From MGIIb-O2 sp002494975 (GTDB taxonomy: Archaea > Thermoplasmatota > Poseidoniia > Poseidoniales > Thalassarchaeaceae), in contig JAOMRN010000001.1 of NCBI GenBank assembly GCA_028355015.1, positions 186,001-250,000 of the forward strand: a stretch of DNA of 64,000 nucleotides, written 5' to 3'. Shown here piece by piece: positions 9,001-14,642 of this stretch. The translations under genes and the position numbers were made by a program. The notes beneath the pieces were generated by a model. The model made no database searches. It saw only the letters and a list, made by a program, of their open reading frames with translations, and was not told where the DNA came from. The number at the start of each line of letters is the position of its first letter. Position 1 is the stretch's first letter.

Positions 9001-9280
9001 CATGGCCAAAATCTGCCTCGTCTAATATCTGTTTAGTATGGGTAAACATTTCTACAGCTCCTCCCTGATATGAAGTAATTGCAACACAATGTGCATCTTC
9101 CTGAATAGCAGCTCTAGCTACCTCATCTGCTCCTCTGTCATGACCTAAGTGAATTACTTCACAACCCATTGACTGGAAAATACGTCTGAAGATGCCAATT
9201 GCAGCATCATGACCATCGAATATAGCCGCTGCTGTAATGATTCTCAGCGGAGTTCCACCTGTCTCGGCAGACTTTTGCAT
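6020..9280 (-). CDS. icmF: Fused acyl-CoA mutase (IcmF type) with cobalamin and MeaB-like GTPase domains
   Basis: Adenosylcobalamin-dependent carbon-skeleton mutase, 1086 aa, the same length as IcmF, which interconverts isobutyryl-CoA and n-butyryl-CoA. Order: B12-binding domain at about 10-140 (FDGHDAAIGIFRRI, with the His ligand); MeaB-like G-protein chaperone at about 190-430 (GTGGAGKSSL Walker A, DPTRKRTGGA, VETSGIGQG, NKFD); a linker; and the mutase barrel at about 550-1086 (SFPYTGGVFPFKR, TVRGTVQAD, SISGYHIAEAGANP, NENPLQGS). The FPF and GHDAAI signatures place it with IcmF rather than methylmalonyl-CoA mutase. Oddity: around residues 668-680 the usual TINGPAP segment is TINGNYWWHL, so the substrate pocket may differ. 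A 17-nt inverted repeat lies just upstream of the start. Confidence 0.93.
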   Translation of the reverse strand: MQKSAETGGTPLRIITAAAIFDGHDAAIGIFRRIFQSMGCEVIHLGHDRGADEVARAAIQEDAHCVAITSYQGGAVEMFTHTKQILDEADFGHVSLVGGGGGTILPSEIQYLLDSNIAKIYSPEDGRELGLTGMVSDAIERASKNNLLDPVRFENLKKPISADNHGSVSKLLTLAENADEEIFNEVLNKVRSTDGSKCPVVGLTGTGGAGKSSLTDELMLRIQRDNPGTKIALLATDPTRKRTGGALLGDRIRMNSLSDENLFMRSFASRDSGREIADCIGRSIEACKAVGFDLVVVETSGIGQGNDAITEVADISLYVTTREYGAPSQLEKLEMLDSADIVVLNKFDRPGAEDALAEIRKQFKRNREMWDTENSDLPVVPTIASQFADAGVDQLWQKLCNLLNEKYSQSFSAAEPRLGADGLPHRSSPIPPERQGYLAEVSSTIRNYHSRTEEVSSKIRLVQQLEAASEQMKLKKNKTAAEGLREEADTIRSEIPEGAWESLDNFRTKAEEYRSGATSYTVRNKNIPVKTTKTTLSGLDMPRVALPDYSDWGDTLQWIRKENMPGSFPYTGGVFPFKRQDELPVRMFAGEGSAERTNKRYHFLSKDQDFNRLSVAFDSPSLYGNDPQERLDIFGKVCESGVSISTVDEMEKLFEGFDLCAPNTSVSKTINGNYWWHLAAFFNVAIRQQVKKFEEENGREPDEKEHAEIKSRTLNTVRGTVQADQLKESMGQNTLVFNLDTALRMMGDVAEFYVDNEVRNHYFVSISGYHIAEAGANPISQAALTLSNGLTYVELFNSRGLDANKFLRNFSWFFSNGMDPEYAVIGRVCRRIWAIAMRDMYGVDERGQKLKYHIQSSGRSLHAQEYTWNDYRTTLQALYALADNANSLHTNSRDEAFGTPTEDTVRDAVAIQLILSKEYGWLQNENPLQGSHVADWLTDSVEEEILKIFEEMHRRGGVLGALEVNYQRNRIQDESMIYEHRKHSGELPIIGVNTFEEGVDNSLSLEEFDIEVTRSDKEERMMVIDRNKAFKENHAKEAEEGLARLKQVAREGGNLFEVMMEIVEHCTVGQVTQALFETGGKFRRNM

Positions 9281-9286
9281 GAACTC

Positions 9287-9303
9287 GGGACACTACGTGT
9301 CCC
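9287..9303. promoter_or_regulatory. 17-nt inverted repeat in front of icmF
   Basis: GGGACAC-TAC-GTGTCCC: two perfect 7-base arms around a 3-base centre, six bases upstream of the icmF ATG and 18 bases beyond the stop of the 9322 gene. It could be an operator in the icmF leader or a hairpin that ends the upstream transcript. Confidence 0.5.
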
Positions 9304-9321
9304 ATTTAATCCGCCGATTGC

Positions 9322-9885
9322 CTACTTTTGCAAATTTATACTAATCAAGGGTTCTTGTTCATTTCTTATTGGGGCATAATTGGAGTCCATTAATGCCTTG
9401 AAACCTTCAGTTTCTTCGTCTAAATATTCAGGTTTTATGTTCACGAATCTTTTCAACATCCCTACATATGATTCGTACGCTTGGATATTTTCAATCATTG
9501 ATTTTTTAATTGATTCCATAAATTCTTTTTCTTCTGAAATATTGGCTCTCGTCTTAACTTCGAAAGCACCGTTATCGTTCATTCTGAAATCATGTGTAGA
9601 GTTACCTTGATTGATTTTATTCACTAAATGTTGAACTATGTCTGATATCTCATTTCCTATCTTCCAAGAAGACCTAGATTGAACTTCATACATTCCGTCT
9701 TTTTCGAAGTTGAGTAAAATTTCCCAGATATCCTTCGGACTTTCAAAACTGGCATTAATGCCTCTATTTTTTGAATCTAATTCTAGATCTTTCCATCCTA
9801 GTTCTCGTAGCCCATCAACGGTTCTTCGATACGCTTCGATTGAGTCTAGAGCCCCATCAACTGACATTCTAATCGTATTCTCCAT
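9322..9885 (-). CDS. Hypothetical protein, 187 aa (possibly YbjN-like)
   Basis: Unknown soluble protein. The first 110 residues alternate strands and helices around a GLRELGW segment, a FxxPKDIWEILLNFEKDG core and an FEVKTRANI strand. This vaguely recalls the YbjN/CesT chaperone-like fold, but I see no diagnostic motif. The C-terminal 70 residues are helical. It lies on the same strand as icmF, 41 bases upstream, so co-transcription is possible. The ATG at 9885 is the only reasonable start. Confidence 0.65.
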   Translation of the reverse strand: MENTIRMSVDGALDSIEAYRRTVDGLRELGWKDLELDSKNRGINASFESPKDIWEILLNFEKDGMYEVQSRSSWKIGNEISDIVQHLVNKINQGNSTHDFRMNDNGAFEVKTRANISEEKEFMESIKKSMIENIQAYESYVGMLKRFVNIKPEYLDEETEGFKALMDSNYAPIRNEQEPLISINLQK

Positions 9886-9991
9886 ATTTCATTCTGTTAT
9901 CTAAGTATGTATCACTCCTCCAGAGAAAGGTAATTTTCCTGAACAGTTCATATACTCTTAGATTGAATATTACTTATGTCTGCGCCCGGAC

Positions 9992-9999
9992 ATAAAATA
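9992..9999 (+). promoter_or_regulatory. Candidate TATA box of the Ubl gene
   Basis: ATAAAATA lies about 45 bases before the Ubl ATG. The predicted transcript start near 10021 gives a leader of about 20 bases that carries the strong Shine-Dalgarno GGAGGAG at 10028-10034. Confidence 0.4.
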
Positions 10000-10040
10000 G
10001 GGAAGCAAGTAGAAGTCATAAATTAATGGAGGAGCAGTCA

Positions 10041-10256
10041 ATGGACGATATCAAGACAAATGTAGAAATCGCCGACAGAACTGGACATTCATCCCTTTCG
10101 CTAACGAAGAAAGAGACACTAGATCTCATCGAAGGCAATCAGGGATCTTGGATTTATCAAAATAACCGAATGGTACAAGCAAGTGATATTGCTGATGCTA
10201 ATTGGGCCGATGTTGGTACAATCCGAATAATGCCAGGTCTGACGGGCGGACAATGA
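10041..10256 (+). CDS. Ubiquitin-like beta-grasp modifier ending in GG+Q
   Basis: A 71-aa protein with the size and ending of a ubiquitin-like modifier. The last strand reads VGTIRIMPGLTGGQ, closely echoing the hydrophobic strand plus diglycine tail of ubiquitin and SAMP-type proteins, with one extra Gln to be removed. The preceding part has an LSLTKKETLDLI helix and a WIYQNNRMVQ strand-turn-strand typical of beta-grasp folds. The ATG at 10041 is chosen because GGAGGAG lies six bases upstream; the earlier ATG at 10026 lacks one. An E1-like/JAB fusion follows on the same strand, which strongly supports the modifier role. What it is attached to, or whether it carries sulfur, is not visible. Confidence 0.75.
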   Translation: MDDIKTNVEIADRTGHSSLSLTKKETLDLIEGNQGSWIYQNNRMVQASDIADANWADVGTIRIMPGLTGGQ

Positions 10257-10293
10257 AATATGCTAGTTAGTATAAGTCGGAATTTCAAAGAAG

Positions 10294-10315
10294 ATGGATG
10301 GTCTTTTCCATCCAT
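10294..10315 (+). terminator. Hairpin between the Ubl and E1-JAB genes
   Basis: ATGGATGG-TCTTTT-CCATCCAT: an 8-bp perfect stem with a pyrimidine-rich 6-base loop, 38 bases after the Ubl stop. It may lower read-through so that the small modifier is made in excess over its E1, or it may protect the Ubl mRNA 3' end. A 9-codon open frame (10336-10365) between the hairpin and the E1 gene ends in TAATG. Confidence 0.45.
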
Positions 10316-10385
10316 TATCTCAGTGGTGTAGAACAATGACTGCCGAATTGGTGCGAGGCCAATAATGTCGAAAGGAAGTAAAAAT

Positions 10386-11594
10386 ATGATTAAAAAAAGT
10401 GAATTGATAATTGGAATAATAGGGGCAGGAGGTATAGGTTCTAACTTAACCTCTGTTCTTTACCCTACTTTACAGCAAGGTGATTTAATTGAAAGATTGG
10501 GTGATATAAGGATACGTATATATGATTCAGACATAGTAGAAAAAAGTAATTTGCCACATCAAAATTTCACGATTTCAGATGTTGGAGCTTTGAAAGTTAT
10601 CAGCTTATGTAATCGTCTCTGGTCGAACACTGATAAATCCTTTACAGATGGACCAAATATCATTTTAGATCCATCTCCATGGGACATCAGGGTAAAGAGC
10701 GATTTAGATGAATGTGACTTAGTAGTCGTAGCAGTTGATTCTCATCAAGCTCGTAAAGTGGTTCATGAAAACTGTGAATCTTGGTTGGACTTACGATGTT
10801 TAGGCGATGGGTATATTGCGATAGATAACACTGTTGATACTTCAGTAGTCTCTCAATTAACTCCTAATCAGGAGTCGCAGTCTTGCCAATTTGAAGGGGC
10901 GATTGAATCTGGAAATATACAGTTCGGATATATGTCTGCGGCTGCTCATGGTGCGCAATGGGTCATCCAGTCTTTACGTATTATTTCGGGTGAGGCCAAC
11001 GCCCAAAGACCTCTTCCTCAGATTTCAAATATTACTTTTGGTACTGCTGCCAGATTAGAACAAGGAATAACTGATTCAAATAATGAGGCCCTGGATTCTT
11101 CAATATCGCCACATATTCATTCTCAATTAGAGATAGATAAGATGGTAAAATCTGGAAATCATGATTCTATAGTAATTAAGGAAACATTAGCAGCTTTCGC
11201 TGAGAAAAAGGATTGGATATCTCTTTGGTCTTTGGCAAATGAATTAGGTCGAGAGGTCAGTATATTATATGATCAAGAATTAACTATGTGGGTCGATATC
11301 GGCACTTCTGGACGCGTAGAGTTATCTCCTCCAATAGGATCTTTGACTCCCTATAAACTCTGGATACACACACATCCGAGAGATGCTTATTGGTCATCTA
11401 CCGATAAAGATACAATTGCTATATATTCGGAAATTTTAGATGAGGCTATTGTCCTTGGTCATGACCACTTCAAAAGAACAATAAAATCGGATGACCAACA
11501 CTTTGATTTCCTTGAAGACTTTGGGCCATTAAGTCGATGGACTGATGAAATAATATGTGAATATTCTATGTCCGAGGTTTCAGAATGCCAATAG
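10386..11594 (+). CDS. E1-like (ThiF/MoeB) adenylating enzyme fused to a JAB/JAMM-like domain
   Basis: A two-domain protein of 402 aa. The N-terminal domain (1 to about 245) is E1-like: nucleotide-binding loop GAGGIGS at 13-19, acidic strand then DSDIVEKSNLPHQNF (E1 family: D-x-VExSNLxRQ, here His for Arg), a Lys in VGALKVISLCNRL, and LVVVAVDSHQAR. Cys167 (ESQSCQFEG) is a candidate thiol. The C-terminal domain (about 275-402) resembles a JAMM protease: Glu286, then HTHP at 328-331 with Ser337 and Asp340. The HxH to SxxD spacing is one residue shorter than usual. ATG 10386 follows AAAGGAAG; ATG 10365 is an alternative. Inference: it matures the Ubl tail, then activates the GG end. Confidence 0.8.
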   Translation: MIKKSELIIGIIGAGGIGSNLTSVLYPTLQQGDLIERLGDIRIRIYDSDIVEKSNLPHQNFTISDVGALKVISLCNRLWSNTDKSFTDGPNIILDPSPWDIRVKSDLDECDLVVVAVDSHQARKVVHENCESWLDLRCLGDGYIAIDNTVDTSVVSQLTPNQESQSCQFEGAIESGNIQFGYMSAAAHGAQWVIQSLRIISGEANAQRPLPQISNITFGTAARLEQGITDSNNEALDSSISPHIHSQLEIDKMVKSGNHDSIVIKETLAAFAEKKDWISLWSLANELGREVSILYDQELTMWVDIGTSGRVELSPPIGSLTPYKLWIHTHPRDAYWSSTDKDTIAIYSEILDEAIVLGHDHFKRTIKSDDQHFDFLEDFGPLSRWTDEIICEYSMSEVSECQ

Positions 11595-11818
11595 ATGATG
11601 AAGAGTCAGTCAAAAGGTTGAATCATTTACTTGACTCTTCAGATAAAAAATCAATAGGTATAGATTCGATAATAAATACGATAATAGGGGAAGATGCGGA
11701 CGATGAAATCAAACAACTGGTGAAGATAGCTTTAGATAATTTTGGTGCAGGAATTACAATGAAGGAACTTGCAGAAGGTGTGATGAATTTATACAAATGG
11801 AGGGAATCTCAATGTTGA
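11585..11818 (+). CDS. Small acidic helical protein in the Ubl operon, 77 aa
   Basis: The start overlaps the E1-JAB stop by 10 bases and follows GAGGT at a good distance, so it is translated from the same message. The product is acidic and predicted helical (SVKRLNHLLDSSDKK, EIKQLVKIALDNFG, MKELAEGVMNLYKW) and ends in a Cys. There is no E2 active-site motif and the protein is too short for an E2 fold. It may be an accessory or target protein of the Ubl system; no family recognised. Confidence 0.7.
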   Translation: MPIDDEESVKRLNHLLDSSDKKSIGIDSIINTIIGEDADDEIKQLVKIALDNFGAGITMKELAEGVMNLYKWRESQC

Positions 11819-11925
11819 TCAGTGAATACTGTAAATCTCTTAGTCCAAAACGTTATTTTTATCGTAAAAGTAAAAATCTCGCTCTTTCTAATTTTGTAAT
11901 AAATTGGGTAGACATTGATGCATAA
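11812..11925 (+). CDS. Basic 37-aa protein at the end of the Ubl operon
   Basis: Very short frame starting MLISEYCKSLSPKRYFYRK and ending VINWVDIDA. Its ATG overlaps the stop of the 77-aa gene by 7 bases and sits behind a strong Shine-Dalgarno, GGAGGG, at the ideal spacing. Such signals are unlikely by chance. The product is basic and aromatic with a single Cys. Function unknown. The possible promoter of the TFB-like gene lies just beyond its end. Confidence 0.5.
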   Translation: MLISEYCKSLSPKRYFYRKSKNLALSNFVINWVDIDA

Positions 11926-11927
11926 GA

Positions 11928-11943
11928 CCGCAAAGTTTAAGCG
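11928..11943 (+). promoter_or_regulatory. Putative BRE/TATA promoter of the TFB-like gene
   Basis: ACCGCAAAGTTTAAGC has the arrangement of an archaeal BRE (CCGCAAA) followed by a TATA-like TTTAAG. Transcription would start near 11965 and give a leader of about 65 bases, richer in G+C than its surroundings, before the ATG at 12032. Confidence 0.45.
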
Positions 11944-12031
11944 CCTTGGACATAACCTCGTAAGTCCGGTAAAGAGACCTACCTATTTGGGACTGGAGTG
12001 TTCTCCCTTTTCGGGCCTTGAGGCGATTAAG

Positions 12032-13045
12032 ATGTGCGGTACAGATAGAGAAAATAGTAGAATAAATAGTAGAGAAAATTGTGAAGAATGTGGGAGTAAA
12101 TCGATAGAAGAAGGTGTCTCACATTATCATTGCGGTAATTGTGGGATTCAACTTGAATCATTAAAGTATGACACTTGCTATACCTTTCCTAGCGAGGTTA
12201 AAACTACAAGAAGAACGAATAGTTCTTCTGATTTAGGTAGCCAGATAGGTATTGATAAGAGTAGTTCCTATCAATCAAGGAGATTAGCTGCTCTTCAAGA
12301 TAGACATTCTCGTAGAAATCTTAGCTATACAGATAAGATAGTTAAAGAGGCGGAGATTGCTAATTTATCTCCATCAATTTGCCTTAAGGTTGCGGATATA
12401 ATTTCCAAAGCTAATAGCCGAATGGAATTAACTCATAACAGAGATGGCATGATTGGTTTACAGTTAATATCTACTAGAGAAGATAGGTCTCAGTATAGGC
12501 GTAGAGTATATGCTATCGCTGCTTTAGAGCTCTTGAACCGTAATTTAGAATCGGAAGCAATTCAAGTATTAGAAATTGCATCAGAATGGGGCATCGACAA
12601 AAGTGATATTTCCCAGGCGATTAAACTAATCAATAAAGTTTCAATATCTGTAAATGACTGCCTTTCAGTTAGCGATATGAATAATCAAACAAAGGACCCA
12701 TCTATCATCAGAAACGATGAACTAAATCATTTTCTTTTCAATTTCCAAGATCATCTTTGTGAGATTATCAATTTTGATTCTGCCAAAGGAATAATTGCCT
12801 CAGCCATTGAAATACTTTCTAAAGAAGGTGAGCCTATTGGCAATGCATCTTTCATTAACAATGAAGGGAAATATCGTAATATGTCTCCTCAAAAAGCTTC
12901 CATGGAAACAATAATCGATTCTATGATTCATCTTGGATATTCGGATGAGATAATTAAGTGCTTCTTCAATAAAAAACCTGTACCTGGTATGACTTGGGTT
13001 AACTCTAGGCTGGGCCGACGTCGTCGAGCTCTCGTTGAAGATTAG
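12032..13045 (+). CDS. Divergent TFB (TFIIB-like) transcription factor
   Basis: A 337-aa protein with the layout of archaeal TFB. An N-terminal zinc ribbon (Cys17, 20, 34, 37: CEECG ... CGNCG) is followed by a linker resembling the B-finger region, with SRRLAALQDRHSRR close to the family's arginine-rich pattern. Helical repeats like the cyclin folds then run to the C-terminus (YRRRVYAIAALELLNR; IIASAIEILSKEGEPIG). Similarity is weak in the second repeat, so this is a diverged paralog rather than the housekeeping TFB. ATG 12032 with GAGGCGAT upstream is preferred over an ATG 39 codons earlier, which overlaps the promoter. Its last 41 bases overlap the end of a convergent gene. Confidence 0.7.
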   Translation: MCGTDRENSRINSRENCEECGSKSIEEGVSHYHCGNCGIQLESLKYDTCYTFPSEVKTTRRTNSSSDLGSQIGIDKSSSYQSRRLAALQDRHSRRNLSYTDKIVKEAEIANLSPSICLKVADIISKANSRMELTHNRDGMIGLQLISTREDRSQYRRRVYAIAALELLNRNLESEAIQVLEIASEWGIDKSDISQAIKLINKVSISVNDCLSVSDMNNQTKDPSIIRNDELNHFLFNFQDHLCEIINFDSAKGIIASAIEILSKEGEPIGNASFINNEGKYRNMSPQKASMETIIDSMIHLGYSDEIIKCFFNKKPVPGMTWVNSRLGRRRRALVED

Positions 13046-14642
13046 CAATTCTCATTGTAACCTCATTCATTTGTTCTTCTCTGATTTGAGCCCCTCCTGG
13101 ATCTAAATCATCTGCGTCTCTATTGATAATTTGTAATCTTTCTCTCAATGCGACCATTTGTTCCAAATAATTTCTATTAACGTCAAACCTTTCTCTCAAA
13201 TTATCATTTTTATCTTCTCTACGTTTGTGTCTTTCAAATCTCGAAAGATAATTATCCAATGTGTTTATATTTTTTCTTGACGTTTTATCATTAAGAAGAG
13301 CCATCACAATACTCCCTATTGCATCTCCAATTACCAGTTTACGTAGACTTGGATCTTCTACAATACAGAGTTCTCTTACTAGCCCATTCCTTTCTCTTTC
13401 CATACGTTGCACATTCTCTCTTCTTAATATCAAACTATTGATTTGTCCTTCAATTATATCTTGTTCTGAAATAGGTTCCGCAGTTACTCTGAATCTGGAT
13501 TGATGTGGACCACGCCCTGGTATAACAGCATACTTAACTCCTAATTCTCCTGTGACCTCTATTCTCTTCCCTCCTTTCAGGACTACCTTTCCATCTGACT
13601 GGTCTATTATTCCTCTAAGGAATTTAATGCCATTAATATCTGGATTTGATATTATATTTCTTTCAATATCACAGAATAAGTAATATTGTAGGCATTCGAG
13701 TTTCATTCTATTCTCATGACCGGGCGTACTAAGGCTCCAATTAACTAATGTCGACCATATATTCAGGTCTCTAGGAACTCTTATTTTTCTCCAGGTATCA
13801 TTTCTTCGAACCCTTATCATAAGTCTTCCTTTATCTACTATTAATGACCTAGGTGCCTTATATCCTTTGATGAACATTCTTGTTCGGTCTGACAATATTT
13901 TCGACCAGTTTTCCAACCAATAATTCCTATCTCCATTCTTCAGAAGTGAATGTTGTATGAAATTAAATACTCTTTTATTATCTATTAGATCTAGGTTGTT
14001 TATTGGATGTTTAATGAGATTCTTATCTCCAATCTTAGTAAAACCTCTCGCCCAGTGCCAAGCATTAGGCTTGTTATCTAAATATTTATTCTCAGTAGCT
14101 AAGGAAATTGAGTATAATAGAATTTTCCAACTGAATGTATTATTCTGATTTTTTTCTAGAACCTCTCTTAAGTCTCTGTATGGTAATCTAATAACTTCGC
14201 CATCTAAGAAAAAGTTACCTGAAATCCAAGATAAATGGCTCCCATCTGGTAAAACCCATCCTCTCTGCAGCCTTTTCATATCATTTATTTCTTCAATTTT
14301 ATATTCTCTAATTATATCCCGAAATATCCTTTCATCTTCCTTTGAAAATATTGTCTCAGTATCTTTCCTTTCTCGGTTCCAGTCGAAGATTCTTGTTTGT
14401 AATTTCTCAACTCTACTATCTAATGCCCAATCTCTGTTTTCTAAATCCAAAAGATTGAATGATTTCCAAACCTTTCTGATATCCGAAGAAGGGTTCCCAA
14501 TGCTTTCTCTTAGTTCATCTGCTTTTTTCTTATCTGGAATCCAATCTAAGCTATATCCTGTAATTTTAGGCACTAGAAGTGTGCATATCTCACACCATAT
14601 CTGAGTTTTACTGCTTTCTCCACAAGCTACGCATTCACTCAT
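13005..14642 (-). CDS. Zinc-ribbon protein of unknown function, paralog B
   Basis: A 545-aa soluble protein with an N-terminal CVAC-x9-CEIC zinc ribbon. Around residue 131 it has GWVLPDGSHLS, and around 438 a GDAIGSIVMALLND block followed by SR-x-NINTLDNYLSRF. The C-terminal 100 residues are highly charged and probably coiled-coil. The neighbour at 14635-16341 shares the same layout and blocks, so the two are diverged paralogs. ATG 14642 is preferred for GGTGA upstream and an 8-base overlap with paralog A; ATG 14654 is possible. The C-terminus overlaps the convergent TFB-like gene by 41 bases. No catalytic motif or family recognised. Arg is mainly AGA and Ile often ATA. Confidence 0.7.
   Translation of the reverse strand: MSECVACGESSKTQIWCEICTLLVPKITGYSLDWIPDKKKADELRESIGNPSSDIRKVWKSFNLLDLENRDWALDSRVEKLQTRIFDWNRERKDTETIFSKEDERIFRDIIREYKIEEINDMKRLQRGWVLPDGSHLSWISGNFFLDGEVIRLPYRDLREVLEKNQNNTFSWKILLYSISLATENKYLDNKPNAWHWARGFTKIGDKNLIKHPINNLDLIDNKRVFNFIQHSLLKNGDRNYWLENWSKILSDRTRMFIKGYKAPRSLIVDKGRLMIRVRRNDTWRKIRVPRDLNIWSTLVNWSLSTPGHENRMKLECLQYYLFCDIERNIISNPDINGIKFLRGIIDQSDGKVVLKGGKRIEVTGELGVKYAVIPGRGPHQSRFRVTAEPISEQDIIEGQINSLILRRENVQRMERERNGLVRELCIVEDPSLRKLVIGDAIGSIVMALLNDKTSRKNINTLDNYLSRFERHKRREDKNDNLRERFDVNRNYLEQMVALRERLQIINRDADDLDPGGAQIREEQMNEVTMRIANLQRELDDVGPA

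Noticed and set aside
6020..9280. Methylmalonyl-CoA mutase large subunit
   Set aside because: The GTPase domain inserted between B12-binding and mutase parts, the GHDAAI motif and the FPF segment are IcmF features.
10041..11925. The Ubl operon as a bacterial CBASS- or Bil-type defence system
   Set aside because: No nucleotidyltransferase, effector or E2 gene is present, and the E1 and JAB parts are in a single protein. The resemblance is limited to shared domain families.
11915..12031. An N-terminal 39-residue extension of the TFB-like protein
   Set aside because: It overlaps the BRE/TATA-like element and lacks a Shine-Dalgarno, while ATG 12032 has one and begins close to the zinc ribbon as in other TFBs.
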